Assembly: GCA_920105625.2 (NCBI GenBank)
Contig: OV050030.1
Location: forward strand, 243,381,889-243,445,888
DNA: 64,000 nt
Reading direction: 5' to 3'
From: Clusia tigrina
Lineage: Eukaryota; Arthropoda; Insecta; Diptera; Clusiidae
Shown: positions 25,391-39,680 of the stretch, piece after piece
Position numbering within the stretch: position 1 is the first letter of the stretch
Layout: every line of letters begins with the position of its first letter
Notes under the pieces: model-generated
What the model was told of the DNA's origin: nothing
The model's database searches: none
The model's input: only the letters and a program-made list of their open reading frames with translations
Translations under genes and position numbers: made by a program

Positions 25391-28300
25391 AATTTCAAGG
25401 TTTTACATGACGCTCCAGTAAAAACTTACAAGCATTTGTATGTTTCAAACTTTGACAGGTGTAGGATGACCGTATAGAAGTTAGGGCGATTGGAAGCTTT
25501 ATCAGTGTTTGATTTGGGACTCAAGGGTAGGATAGCTTTGAGCGATAGCTTAAATTGACAAGAGGCTCGAATTCTTTATTGTTACAAAATTTCAGGGTTC
25601 TATGACGCTCCAGTAAAAAGTTACAAGCATTTGTATGTTGCAAACTTTGATAGGTGTAGGACGTACCGTATAGAAGAAAGGCCATTTGAAGTTTTATCAC
25701 TATTTGATTTGGTACTCAAGGGTAGCATAGCTTTGAGCGATAGATTAAATTGACAAGAGGCTCGAGTACTTCATTGTTACAAAATTTCAAGGTTTTATGA
25801 CGCTCCAGTAAAAAGTTACAAGCATTTGTATGTTGCAAACTTTGATAGGTGTAGGACGTACCGTATAGAAGTTAAGGCCATTTGAAGTTCTATCAGTGTT
25901 TGATTTGGGACTCAAGGGTAGAATAGCTTTGAGCGATAGCTTAAATTGACAAGAAGCTCGAGTACTTTATTGTTACAAAATTTCTAGGTTCTATGACGCT
26001 CCAGTAAAAAGTTACAAGCATTTGTATGTTGCAAACTTTGATAGGTGTAGGACGTACCGTATAGAAGAAAGGCCATTTGAAGTTTTATCACTATTTGATT
26101 TGGTACTCAAGGGTAGCATAGCTTTGAGCGATAGATTAAATTGACAAGAGGCTCGAGTACTTCATTGTTACAAAATTTCAAGGTTTTATGACGCTCCAGT
26201 AAAAAGTTACAAGCATTTGTATGTTGCAAACTTTGATAGGTGTAGGACGTACCGTATAGAAGTTAAGGCCATTTGAAGTTCTATCAGTGTTTGATTTGGG
26301 ACTCAAGGGTAGAATAGCTTTGAGCGATAGCTTAAATTGACAAGAAGCTCGAGTACTTTATTGTTACAAAATTTCTAGGTTTTATGACGCTCCAGTAAAA
26401 AGTTACAGGCATTTGTATGTTGCAAACTTTGATAGGTGTAGGACGTACCATATAGAAGTTAGGGCCATTTGAAGTTTTATCAGTATTTGATTTGGTACTC
26501 AAGGGTAGCATAGCTTTGAGCGATAGCTTAAATTGACAAGAGGCTCGAATACTTTATTGTTACAAAATTTCAAGGTTTTATGACGCTCCAGTAAAAAGTT
26601 ACAAGCATTTGTATGTTGCAAACTTTGATAGGTGTAGGACGTACCATATAGAAGTTAGGGCCATTTGAAGTATTATCCGTGTTCGATTTGGGACTCAAGG
26701 GTAGCATAGCTTTGAGCGATAGCTTAAATTGACAAGAGGCTCGAGTACTTTATTGTTACAAAATTTCAAGATTTTATAACGGTCCAGTAAAAAGTTACAA
26801 GCACTTGTATCTTGCAAACTTTGATAGGTGTAGGACGTACCCTATAGAAGTTGGGCCATTTGAAGTTTTATCAGTGTTCAATTTGTTACTCAAGGGTAGC
26901 ATAGCTTTGAGCGATTGCTTAAATTGACAAGAGGCTGGATTACTTTATTGTTACAAAATTTCAAGGTTTTATGACGCTCCAGTAAAAAGTTACAAGCATT
27001 TGTATGTTGCAAACTTTGATAGGTGTAGGACGTACCGCATATAAGTTAGGGCCATTTGAAGTTCTATCAGTGTTTGATTTGGGACTCAAGGGTAGAATAG
27101 CTTTGAGCGATAGCTTAAATTGACAAGAGGCTCGAGTACTTTATTGTTACAAAATTTCCAGGTTTTATGACGCTCCAGTAAAAAGTTACAGGCATTTGTA
27201 TGTTGCAAACTTTGATAGGTGTAGGAAGTACCGTATATAAGTTAGGGCCATTTGAAGTTTTATCAGTATTTGATTTGGTACTCAAGGGTAGCATAGCTTT
27301 GAGCGATAGCTTAAATTGACAAGAGGCTCGAATACTTTATTGTTACAAAATTTCAAGGTTTTATGACGCTCCAGTTAAAACTTACAAGCATTTGTATGTT
27401 GCAAACTTTGATAGGTGTAGGACGTACCATGTAGAATTTAGGGCCATTTGAAGTATTATCAGTGTTCGATTTGGGACTCAAGGGTAGCATAGCTTTGAGC
27501 GATAGCTTAAATTGATAAGAGGCTCGAGTACTTTATTGTTACAAAATTTCAAGATTTTATGACGGTCCAGTAAAAAGTTACAAGCATTTGTATCTTGCAA
27601 ACTTTGATAGGTGTAGGACGTACCGTATAGAAGTTGGGCCATTTGAAGTTTTATCAGTGTTCGATTTGTGACTCAAGGGTAGAATAGCTTTGAGCGATTG
27701 CTTAAATTGACAAGAGGCTGGAGTACTTTATTGTTACAAAATTTCAAGGTTTTATGATGCTCCAGTAAAAAGTTACAAGCATTTGTATGTTGCAAACTTT
27801 GATAGGTGTAGGACGTACCGTATAGAAGTTAGGGCCATTTGAAGTTCTATCAGTGTTTGATTTGGGACTCAAGGGTAGAATTGCTTTGAGCGATAGCTTA
27901 AATTGACAAGAGGCTCGAGTATTTTATTGTTAAAAAATTTCAAGGTTTGATGACGCTCCAGTAAAAAGTTACAAGCATTTGTATGTTGCAAGTTTGATAG
28001 GTGTATGACGTACCGTATAGAAGTTAGGGCCATTTGAAGTTTTATCAGTGTTTGATTTGGTACTCAAGGGTAGCATAGCTTTGAGCGATAGCTTAAATTG
28101 ACAAGAGGCTCGAGTACTTTATTGTTACAAAATTTCAAGGTTTTATGACGCTCCAGTATAAAGTTACAAGCATTTGTATGTTGCAAACTTTGATAGTTGT
28201 AGGACGTACCGTATAGAAGTTAGGGCCATTTGAAGTTTTATCATTGTTTGATTTGGGACTCAAGGTTAGCATAGCTTTTAGCGATAACTTAAATTGACAA

Positions 28301-30482
28301 GAGGCTCGAGTACTTTATTGTTACAAAATTTCAAGGTTTTATGATGCTCCAGTAAAAAGCTACAAGCAATTGTATATTGCAAACTTTGATAGGTGTAGGA
28401 CGTACCGTAAAGAAGTTATGGCCATTTGAAGTTTTATCAGTGTTTGATTTGGTACTCAAGGGTAGCATAGATTTGAGCGATAGCTTAAATTGACAAGAGG
28501 CTCGAGTACTTCATTGTTACAAAATTTCAAGGTTTTATATGACGCTCCAATAAAAACTTACCAGCATTTGTATGTTTCAAACTTTGACAGGTGTAGGATG
28601 ACCGTATAGAAGTTAGGGCCATTGGAAGTTTTATCAGTGTTTGATTTGGGACTCAAGGGTAGCATAGCTTTCAGCGATAGCTTAAATTGACAAGAGGCTC
28701 GAATTCTTTATTGTTACAAAATTTCAAGGTTCTATGACGCTCCAGTAAAAAGTTACAAGCATTTGTATGTTGCAAACTTTGATAGGTGTAGGACGTACCG
28801 TATAGAAGTTAGGGCCATTTGAAGTTTTATCACTATTTGATTTGGTACTCAAGGGTAGTATAGCTTTGAGCGATAGCTTAAATTGACAAGGGGCTCGAGT
28901 ACTTCATTGTTACAAAATTTCAAGGTTTTATGACGCTCCAGTAAAAAGTTACAAGCATTTGTATGTTGCAAACTTTGATAGGTGTAGGACGTACCGTATA
29001 GAAGTTAGGGCCATTTGAAGTTCTATCAGTGTTTGATTTGGGACTCAGGGGTAGAATAGCTTTGAGCGATAGCTTAAATTGACAAGAGGCTCGAGTACTT
29101 TATTGTTACAAAATTTCAAGGTTTTATGACGCTCCAGTAAAAAGTTACAGGCATTTGTATGTTGCAAACTTTGATAGGTGTAGGACGTACCGTATAGAAG
29201 TTAGGGCCATTTGAAGTTTTATCAGTATTTGACTTGGTACTCAAGGGTAGCATAGCTTTGAGCGATAGCTTAAATTGACAAGAGGCTCGAATACTTTATT
29301 GTCACAAAATTTCAAGGTTTTATGACACTCCAGTAAAAAGTTACAAGCATTTGTATGTTGCAAACTTTGATAGGTGTAGGACGTACCATATAGAAGTTAG
29401 GGCCATTTGAAGTATTATCAGTGTTCGATTTGGGACTCAAGGGTAGCATTGCTTTGATCGATAGCTTAAATTGACAAGAGGCTCGAGTACTTTATTGTTA
29501 CAAAATTTCAAGATTCTATGACGGTCCAGTAAAAAGTTACAAGCATTTGTATGTTGCAAACTTTGATAGGTTTAGGACGTACCGTATAGAATTTGGGCCA
29601 TTTGAAGTTTTATCAGTGTTCGATTTGTGACTCAAGGGTAGCATAGCTTTGAGCGATTGCATAAATTGACAAGAGGATGGAGTACTTTATTGTTACAAAA
29701 TTTCAAGGTTTTATGACGCTCCAGTAAAAAGTTACAAGCATTTGTATGTTGCAAACTTTGACAGGTGTAGGACGTACCGTATAGAAGTTAGGGCCATTTG
29801 AAGTTCTATCAGTGTTTGATTTGGGACTCAAGGGTAGAATAGCTTTGAGCGATAGCTTAAATTGACAAGAGGCTCGAGTACTTTATTGTTACAAAATTTC
29901 AAGGTTTTATGACGCTTCAGTAAAAAGCTACAGGCATTTGTATGTTGCAAACTTTGATAGGTGTATGACGTACCGTATAGAAGTTAGGGCCATTTGAAGT
30001 TTTATCAGTGTTTGATTTGGTACTCAAAGGTAGCATAGCTTTGAGCGAAAGCTTAAATTGACAAGAGGCTCGAGTACTTTATTGTTACAAAATTTCAAGG
30101 TTTTATGACGCTCCAGTATAAAGTTACAAGCATTTGTATGTTGCAAACTTTGATAGGTGTAGGACGTACCGTATAGAAGTTAGGGCCATTTGAAGTTTTA
30201 TCAGTGTTTGATTTGGGACTCAAGGGTAGCTTAGCTTTGAGCGATAGCTTAAATTGACAAGAGGCTCGAGTACTTTATTGCTAGAAAATTTCAAGGTTTT
30301 ATGACGCTCCAGTAAAAAGTTATAGGCATTTGTATGTTGCAAACTTTGATAGGTGTAGGACGTACCGTATAGAAGTTAGGGCCATTTGAAGTTTTATCAG
30401 TGTTTGATTTGGTACTCAAGGGTAGCATAGCTTTGAGCGATAGCTTAAATTGACAAGAGGCTCGAATACTTTATTGTTACAA
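25391..30482 (+). repeat. HOR block E1, 26 monomers (5092 bp)
   Basis: First copy of the longest HOR in the window. It opens with the unique ttttacatgacg form at 25401 and gggcgattggaagc. It includes gaagaaaggcc twice, the gattttat-ggtcc with gtatcttgc chain, a gttgcaagtttgatag deletion monomer near 27988, caattgtatattgc near 28368, and gcattgctttgatcg near 29446. All recur in order 5092 bp downstream. A two-monomer duplication lies inside at 25588-26369. Confidence 0.92.
25588..26369 (+). repeat. Two-monomer tandem duplication inside E1
   Basis: A pair of monomers (ctatgacgctcc with tagaagaaaggcc, then gttaaggcc with ttctatcag and gtagaatag ending in gaagctcgag) occurs twice in succession at 25588-25978 and 25979-26369, an offset of 391 bp. 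The same double pair is present in E2 at 30680-31461. The dimer duplication is therefore older than the 26-monomer duplication. Confidence 0.88.
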
Positions 30483-33400
30483 AATTTCAAGGTTTTACAT
30501 GACGCTCCAGTAAAAACTTACAAGCATTTGTATGTTTCAAACTTTGACAGGTGTAGGATGACCGTATAGAAGTTAGGGCGATTGGAAGCTTTATCAGTGT
30601 TTGATTTGGGACTCAAGGGTAGGATAGCTTTGAGCGATAGCTTAAATTGACAAGAGGCTCGAATTCTTTATTGTTACAAAATTTCAGGGTTCTATGACGC
30701 TCCAGTAAAAAGTTACAAGCATTTGTATGTTGCAAACTTTGATAGGTGTAGGACGTACCGTATAGAAGAAAGGCCATTTGAAGTTTTATCACTATTTGAT
30801 TTGGTACTCAAGGGTAGCATAGCTTTGAGCGATAGATTAAATTGACAAGAGGCTCGAGTACTTCATTGTTACAAAATTTCAAGGTTTTATGACGCTCCAG
30901 TAAAAAGTTACAAGCATTTGTATGTTGCAAACTTTGATAGGTGTAGGACGTACCGTATAGAAGTTAAGGCCATTTGAAGTTCTATCAGTGTTTGATTTGG
31001 GACTCAAGGGTAGAATAGCTTTGAGCGATAGCTTAAATTGACAAGAAGCTCGAGTACTTTATTGTTACAAAATTTCTAGGTTCTATGACGCTCCAGTAAA
31101 AAGTTACAAGCATTTGTATGTTGCAAACTTTGATAGGTGTAGGACGTACCGTATAGAAGAAAGGCCATTTGAAGTTTTATCACTATTTGATTTGGTACTC
31201 AAGGGTAGCATAGCTTTGAGCGATAGATTAAATTGACAAGAGGCTCGAGTACTTCATTGTTACAAAATTTCAAGGTTTTATGACGCTCCAGTAAAAAGTT
31301 ACAAGCATTTGTATGTTGCAAACTTTGATAGGTGTAGGACGTACCGTATAGAAGTTAAGGCCATTTGAAGTTCTATCAGTGTTTGATTTGGGACTCAAGG
31401 GTAGAATAGCTTTGAGCGATAGCTTAAATTGACAAGAAGCTCGAGTACTTTATTGTTACAAAATTTCTAGGTTTTATGACGCTCCAGTAAAAAGTTACAG
31501 GCATTTGTATGTTGCAAACTTTGATAGGTGTAGGACGTACCATATAGAAGTTAGGGCCATTTGAAGTTTTATCAGTATTTGATTTGGTACTCAAGGGTAG
31601 CATAGCTTTGAGCGATAGCTTAAATTGACAAGAGGCTCGAATTCTTTATTGTTACAAAATTTCAAGGTTTTATGACGCTCCAGTAAAAAGTTACAAGCAT
31701 TTGTATGTTGCAAACTTTGATAGGTGTAGGACGTACCATATAGAAGTTAGGGCCATTTGAAGTATTATCCGTGTTCGATTTGGGACTCAAGGGTAGCATA
31801 GCTTTGAGCGATAGCTTAAATTGACAAGAGGCTCGAGTACTTTATTGTTACAAAATTTCAAGATTTTATGACGGTCCAGTAAAAAGTTACAAGCACTTGT
31901 ATCTTGCAAACTTTGATAGGTGTAGGACGTAGCCTATAGAAGTTGGGCCATTTGAAGTTTTATCAGTGTTCAATTTGTTACTCAAGGGTAGCATAGCTTT
32001 GAGCGATTGCTTAAATTGACAAGAGGCTGGAGTACTTTATTGTTACAAAATTTCAAGGTTTTATGACGCTCCAGTAAAAAGTTACAAGCATTTGTATGTT
32101 GCAAACTTTGATAGGTGTAGGACGTACCGCATATAAGTTAGGGCCATTTGAAGTTCTATCAGTGTTTGATTTGGGACTCAAGGGTAGAATAGCTTTGAGC
32201 GATAGCTTAAATTGACAAGAGGCTCGAGTACTTTATTGTTACAAAATTTCCAGGTTTTATGACGCTCCAGTAAAAAGTTACAGGCATTTGTATGTTGCAA
32301 ACTTTGATAGGTGTAGGAAGTACCGTATATAAGTTAGGGCCATTTGAAGTTTTATCAGTATTTGATTTGGTACTCAAGGGTAGCATAGCTTTGAGCGATA
32401 GCTTAAATTGACAAGAGGCTCGAATACTTTATTGTTACAAAATTTCAAGGTTTTATGACGCTCCAGTTAAAACTTACAAGCATTTGTATGTTGCAAACTT
32501 TGATAGGTGTAGGACGTACCATGTAGAATTTAGGGCCATTTGAAGTATTATCAGTGTTCGATTTGGGACTCAAGGGTAGCATAGCTTTGAGCGATAGCTT
32601 AAATTGATAAGAGGCTCGAGTACTTTATTGTTACAAAATTTCAAGATTTTATGACGGTCCAGTAAAAAGTTACAAGCATTTGTATCTTGCAAACTTTGAT
32701 AGGTGTAGGACGTACCGTATAGAAGTTGGGCCATTTGAAGTTTTATCAGTGTTCGATTTGTGACTCAAGGTTAGAATAGCTTTGAGCGATTGCTTAAATT
32801 GACAAGAGGCTGGAGTACTTTATTGTTACAAAATTTCAAGGTTTTATGATGCTCCAGTAAAAAGTTACAAGCATTTGTATGTTGCAAACTTTGATAGGTG
32901 TAGGACGTACCGTATAGAAGTTAGGGCCATTTGAAGTTCTATCAGTGTTTGATTTGGGACTCAAGGGTAGAATTGCTTTGAGCGATAGCTTAAATTGACA
33001 AGAGGCTCGAGTATTTTATTGTTAAAAAATTTCAAGGTTTGATGACGCTCCAGTAAAAAGTTACAAGCATTTGTATGTTGCAAGTTTGATAGGTGTATGA
33101 CGTACCGTATAGAAGTTAGGGCCATTTGAAGTTTTATCAGTGTTTGATTTGGTACTCAAGGGTAGCATAGCTTTGAGCGATAGCTTAAATTGACAAGAGG
33201 CTCGAGTACTTTATTGTTACAAAATTTCAAGGTTTTATGACGCTCCAGTATAAAGTTACAAGCATTTGTATGTTGCAAACTTTGATAGTTGTAGGACGTA
33301 CCGTATAGAAGTTAGGGCCATTTGAAGTTTTATCAGTGTTTGATTTGGGACTCAAGGTTAGCATAGCTTTTAGCGATAACTTAAATTGACAAGAGGCTCG

Positions 33401-35576
33401 AGTACTTTATTGTTACAAAATTTCAAGGTTTTATGATGCTCCAGTAAAAAGTTACAAGCAATTGTATATTGCAAACTTTGATAGGTGTAGGACGTACCGT
33501 AAAGAAGTTATGGCCATTTGAAGTTTTATCAGTGTTTGATTTGGTACTCAAGGGTAGCATAGATTTGAGCGATAGCTTAAATTGACAAGAGGCTCGAGTA
33601 CTTCATTGTTACAAAATTTCAAGGTTTTATATGACGCTCCAATAAAAACTTACCAGCATTTGTATGTTTCAAACTTTGACAGGTGTAGGATGACCGTATA
33701 GAAGTTAGGGCCATTGGAAGTTTTATCAGTGTTTGATTTGGGACTCAAGGGTAGCATAGCTTTCAGCGATAGCTTAAATTGACAAGAGGCTCGAATTCTT
33801 TATTGTTACAAAATTTCAAGGTTCTATGACGCTCCAGTAAAAAGTTACAAGCATTTGTATGTTGCAAACTTTGATAGGTGTAGGACGTACCGTATAGAAG
33901 TTAGGGCCATTTGAAGTTTTATCACTATTTGATTTGGTACTCAAGGGTAGTATAGCTTTGAGCGATAGCTTAAGTTGACAAGAGGCTCGAGTACTTCATT
34001 GTTACAAAATTTCAAGGTTTTATGACGCTCCAGTAAAAAGTTACAAGCATTTGTATGTTGCAAACTTTGATAGGTGTAGGACGTACCGTATAGAAGTTAG
34101 GGCCATTTGAAGTTCTATCAGTGTTTGATTTGGGACTCAGGGGTAGAATAGCTTTGAGCGATAGCTTAAATTGACAAGAGGCTCGAGTACTTTATTGTTA
34201 CAAAATTTCAAGGTTTTATGACGCTCCAGTAAAAAGTTACAGGCATTTGTATGTTGCAAACTTTGATATGTGTAGGACGTACCGTATAGAAGTTAGGGCC
34301 ATTTGAAGTTTTATCAGTATTTGACTTGGTACTCAAGGGTAGCATAGCTTTGAGCGATAGCTTAAATTGACAAGAGGCTCGAATACTTTATTGTTACAAA
34401 ATTTCAAGGTTTTATGACACTCCAGTAAAAAGTTACAAGCATTTGTATGTTGCAAACTTTGATAGGTGTAGGACGTACCATATAGAAGTTAGGGCCATTT
34501 GAAGTATTATCAGGGTTTCTTTTTTGTTACTCAAGGGTAGCATTGCTTTGATCGATAGCTTAAATTGACAAGAGGCTCGAGTACTTTATTGTTACAAAAT
34601 TTCAAGATTCTATGACGGTCCAGTAAAAAGTTACAAGCATTTGTATGTTGCAAACTTTGATAGGTTTAGGACGTACCGTATAGAATTTGGGCCATTTGAA
34701 GTTTTATCAGTGTTCGATTTGTGACTCAAGGGTAGCATAGCTTTGAGCGATTGCATAAATTGACAAGAGGCTGGAGTACTTTATTGTTACAAAATTTCAA
34801 GGTTTTATGACGCTCCAGTAAAAAGTTACAAGCATTTGTATGTTGCAAACTTTGACAGGTGTAGGACGTACCGTATAGAAGTTAGGGCCATTTGAAGTTC
34901 TATCAGTGTTTGATTTGGGACTCAAGGGTAGAATAGCTTTGAGCGATAGCTTAAATTGACAAGAGGCTCGAGTACTTTATTGTTACAAAATTTCAAGGTT
35001 TTATGACGCTCCAGTAAAAAGCTACAGGCATTTGTATGTTCCAAACTTTGATAGGTGTATGACGTACCGTATAGAAGTTAGGGCCATTTGAAGTTTTATC
35101 AGTGTTTGATTTGGTACTCAAAGGTAGCATAGCTTTGAGCGAAAGCTTAAATTGACAAGAGGCTCGAGTACTTTATTGTTACAAAATTTCAAGGTTTTAT
35201 GACGCTCCAGTATAAAGTTACAAGCATTTGTATGTTGCAAACTTTGATAGGTGTAGGACGTACCGTATAGAAGTTAGGGCCATTTGAAGTTTTATCAGTG
35301 TTTGATTTGGGACTCAAGGGTAGCTTAGCTTTGAGCGATAGCTTAAATTGACAAGAGGCTCGAGTACTTTATTGCTAGAAAATTTCAAGGTTTTATGACG
35401 CTCCAGTAAAAAGTTATAGGCATTTGTATGTTGCAAACTTTGATAGGTGTAGGACGTACCGTATAGAAGTTAGGGCCATTTGAAGTTTTATCAGTGTTTG
35501 ATTTGGTACTCAAGGGTAGCATAGCTTTGAGCGATAGCTTAAATTGACAAGAGGCTCCAGTACTTTATTGTTACAA
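30483..35576 (+). repeat. HOR block E2, 26 monomers
   Basis: Second copy of the 5.09 kb unit, directly adjacent to E1. Differences seen by eye are sparse, such as cctatag after acgtag instead of acgtac near 31931, gttagaatag near 32769, gatatgtgtagg near 34265 and gaggctgg against gaggatgg near 34765. One dense patch at 34513-34531 is also changed. Overall identity looks well above 99%. After about 35577 the order no longer follows E1. Confidence 0.92.
34513..34531 (+). repeat. Locally rewritten patch in one monomer
   Basis: After gtattatcag the sequence reads ggtttcttttttgttac. The E1 partner near 29420 reads tgttcgatttgggac. Several changes lie within 19 bp, creating a seven-T run, while hundreds of bases on either side match E1. 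This looks like one local event or a sequencing/assembly error rather than gradual drift. Confidence 0.75.
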
Positions 35577-36720
35577 AATTTCAAGGTTTTATGATGCTCC
35601 AGTAAAAAGTTACAAGCATTTGTATATTGCAAACTTTGATAGATGTAGGATGACCGTATATAAGTTAGGGCGATTGGAAGCTTTATCAGTGTTCGATTTG
35701 GGACTCAAGGGTAGCATAGCTTTGATCGATAGCTTAAATTGACAAGAGGCTCGAGTACTTTATTGTTACAAAATTTCAAGATTCTATGACGGTCCAGTAA
35801 AAAGTTACAAGCATTTGTATGTTGCAAACTTTGATAGGTTTAGGACGTACCGTATAGAAGTTGGGCCATTTGAAGTTTTATCAGTGTTCGATTTGTGACT
35901 CAAGGGTAGCATAGCTTTGAGCGATTGCATAAATTGACAAGAGGCTGGAGTACTTTATTGTTACAAAATTTCAAGGTTTTATGACGCTCCAGTAAAAAGT
36001 TACAAGCATTTGTATGTTGCAAACTTTAATAGGTGTAGGACGTACCGCATAGAAGTTAGGGCCATTTGAAGTTCTATCAGTGTTTGATTTGGGACTCAAG
36101 GGTAGAATAGCTTTGAGCGATAGCTTAAATTGACAAGAGGCTCGAGCACTTTATTGTTACAAAATTTCAAGGTTTTATGACGCTCCAGTAAAAAGTTACA
36201 AGCATTTGTATGTTGCAAACTTTGATAGGTGTAGGACGTACCGTATAGAAGTTAGGGCCATTTGAAGTTTTATCAGTGTTTGATTTGGGACTCAAGGGTA
36301 GCTTAGCTTTGAGCGATAGCTTAAATTGACAAGAGGCTCGAGTACTTTATTGCTAGAAAATTTCAAGGTTTTATGACGCTCCAGTAAAAAGTTATAGGCA
36401 TTTGTATGTTGCAAACTTTGATAGGTGTTGGACGTACCGTATAGAAGTTAGGGCCATTTGAAGTTTTATCAGTGTTTGATTTGGTACTCAAGGGTAGCAT
36501 AGCTTTGAGCGATAGCTTAAATTGACAAGAGGCTCCAGTACTTTATTGTTACAAAATTTCAAGGTTTTATGACGCTCCAGTATAAAGTTACAAGCATTTG
36601 TAAGTTTCAAACTTTGACAGGTGTAGGATGACCGTATATAAGTTAGGGCGATTGGAAGCTTTATCAGTGTTCGATTTGGGACTCAAGGGTAGCATAGCTT
36701 TGAGCGATAGCTTAAATTGA
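35371..36720 (+). repeat. Five-monomer-offset duplication with ttgctagaaaa
   Basis: The sequence with attgctagaaaatttc and gttatagg at 35371 recurs at 36349, an offset of 978 bp or five monomers. It is followed each time by a monomer ending in gaggctccagtac. Between the copies lie the gatcgatagc and gattgcataaattg monomers known from E2 (about 34550-34760). This is therefore a local re-use of the end of the E unit. Confidence 0.75.
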
Positions 36721-36750
36721 CAAGAGGCTCGAATTCTTTATTGTTACAAA

Positions 36751-39680
36751 ATTTCAGGGTTCTATGACGCTCCAGTAAAAAGTTACAAGCATTTGTATGT
36801 TGCAAACTTTGATAGGTGTAGGACGTACCGTATAGAAGTAAGGGCCATTTGAAGTTTTATCACTATTTGATTTGGTTTTCAAGGGTAGCATAGCTTTGAG
36901 CGATAGATTAAATTGACAAGAGGCTCGAGTACTTCATTGTTACAAAATTTCAAGGTTTTATGACGCTCCAGTAAAAAGTTACAAGCATTTGTATGTTGCA
37001 AACTTTGATAGGTTTAGGACGTACCGTATAGAAGTTAGGGCCATTTGAAGTTCTATCAGTATTTGATTTGGGACTCAAGGGTAGAATAGCTTTGAGCGAT
37101 AGCTTAAATTGACAAGAGGCTCGAGTACTTTATTGTTACAAAATTTCTAGGTTTTATGACGCTCCAGTAAAAAGTTACAGGCATTTGTATGTTGCAAACT
37201 TTGATAGGTGTAGGACGTACCATATAGAAGTTAGGGCCATTTGAAGTTTTATCAGTATTTGATTTGGTACTCAAGGGTAGCATAGCTTTGAGCGATAGCT
37301 TAAATTGACAAGAGGCTCGAATACTTTATTGTTACAAAATTTCAAGGTTTTATGACGCTCCAGTAAAAAGTTACAAGCATTTGTATGTTGCAAACTTTGA
37401 TAGGTGTAGGACGTACCATATAGAAGTTAGGGCCATTTGAAGTATTATCAGTGTTCGATTTGGGACTCAAGGGTAGCATAGCTTTGAGCGATAGCTTAAA
37501 TTGACAAGAGGCTCGAGTACTTTATTGTTACAAAATTTCAAGATTTTATGACGGTCCAGTAAAAAGTTACAAGCATTTGTATCTTGCAAACTTTGATAGG
37601 TGTAGGACGTACCGTATAGAAGTTGGGCCATTTGAAGTTTTATCAGCGTTCGATTTGTTACTCAAGGGTAGCATAGCTTTGAGCGATTGCTTAAATTGAC
37701 AAGAGGCTGGAGTACTTTATTGTTACAAAATTTCAAGGTTTTATGACGCTCCAGTAAAAAGTTACAAGCATTTGTATGTTGCAAACTTTGATAGGTGTAG
37801 GACGTACTGTATAGAAGTTAGGGCCATTTGAAGTTCTATCAGTGTTTGATTTGGGACTCAAGGGTAGAATAGCTTTGAGCGATAGCTTAAATTGACAAGA
37901 GGCTCGAGTACTTTATTGTTACAAAATTTCCAGGTTTTATGACGCTCCAGTAAAAAGTTACTGGCATTTGTATGTTGCAAACTTTGATAGGTGTAGGAAG
38001 TACCGTATATAAGTTAGGGCCATTTGAAGTTTTATCAGTATTTGATTTGGTACTCAAGGGTAGCATAGCTTTGAGCGATAGCTTAAATTGATAAGAGGCT
38101 CGAATTCTTTATTGTTACAAAATTTCAAGGTTTTATGACGCTCCAGTAAAAAGTTACAAGCATTTGTATGTTGCAAACTTTGATAGGTGTAGGACGTACC
38201 ATGTAGAAGTTAGGGCCATTTGAAGTATTATCAGTGTTCGATTTGGGACTCAAGGGTAGCATAGCTTTGAGCGATAGCTTAAATTGACAAGAGGCTCGAG
38301 TACTTTATTGTTACAAAATTTCAAGATTCTATGACGGTCCAGTAAAAAGTTACAAGCATTTGTATCTTGCTAACTTTGATAGGTGTAGGACGTACCGTAT
38401 AGAAGTTGGGCCATTTGAAGTTTTATCAGTGTTCGATTTGTGACTCAAGGGTAGCATAGCTTTGAGCGATTGCTTAAATTGACAAGAGGCTGGAGTACTT
38501 TATTGTTACAAAATTTCAAGGTTTTATGATGCTCCAGTAAAAAGTTACAAGCATTTGTATGTTGCAAACTTTGATAGGTGTAGGACGTACCGTATAGAAG
38601 TTAGGGCCACTTGAAGTTCAGTGTTTGATGTGGGACTCAAGGGTAGAATTGCTTTGAGCGATAGCTTAAATTGACAAGAGGCTCGAGTACTTTATTGTTA
38701 AAAAATTTCAAGGTTTGATGACGCTCCAGTAAAAAGTTACAAGCATTTTGATGTTGCAAGTTTGATAGGTGTATGACGTACCGTATAGAAGTTAGGGCCA
38801 TTTGAAGTTTTATCAGTGTTTGATTTCGTACTCAAGGGTAGCATAGCTTTGAGCGATAGCTTAAATTGACAAGAGGCTCGAGTACTTTATTGTTACAAAA
38901 TTTCAAGGTTTTATGACGCTCCAGTATAAAGTTACAAGCATTTGTATGTTGCAAACTTTGATAGGTGTAGGACGTACCGTATAGAAGTTAGGGCCATTTG
39001 AAGTTTTATCAGTGTTTGATTTGGTACTCAAGGGTAGCATAGCTTTGAGCGATAGCTTAAATTGACAAGAGGCTCGAATACTTCATTGTTACAAAATTTC
39101 AAGGTTTTATATGACGCTCCAGTAAACACTTACCAGCATTTGTATGTTTCAAACTTTGACAGGTGTAGGATGACCGTATAGAAGTTAGGGCCATTGGAAG
39201 TTTTATCAGTGTTTGATTTGGGACTCAAGGGTAGCATAGCTTTCAGCGATAGCTTAAATTGACAAGAGGCTCGAAATCTTTATTGTTACAAAATTTCAAG
39301 GTTCTATGACGCTCCAGTAAAAAGTTACAAGCATTTGTATGTTGCAAACTTTGATAGGTGTAGGACGTACCGTATAGAAGTTAGGGCCATTTGAAGTTTT
39401 ATCACTATTTGATTTGGTACTCAAGGGTAGTATAGCTTTGAGCGATAGCTTAAATTGACAAGAGGCTCGAGTACTTCATTGTTACAAAATTTCAAGGTTT
39501 TATGACGCTCCAGTAAAAAGTTACAAGCATTTGTATGTTGCAAACTTTGATAGGTGTAGGACGTACCGTATAGAAGTTAGGGCCATTTGAAGTTCTATCA
39601 GTGTTTGATTTGGGACCCAGGGGTAGAATAGCTTTGAGCGATAGCTTAAATTGACAAGAGGCTCGAGTACTTTATTGTTA
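36751..39680 (+). repeat. Diverged third version of the E unit
   Basis: Monomer order follows E1/E2 from the atttcagggttctatg monomer onward (36753 corresponds to 30683), through accatatag, ggtcc/gtatcttgc and gttgcaagtttgatag (38756 corresponds to 33080). It has only one copy of the dimer that is doubled in E1 and E2, and it lacks the caattgtatattgc monomer. More base differences separate it from E than separate E1 from E2, so it is an older relative, or the version from before the dimer doubled. Confidence 0.78.
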
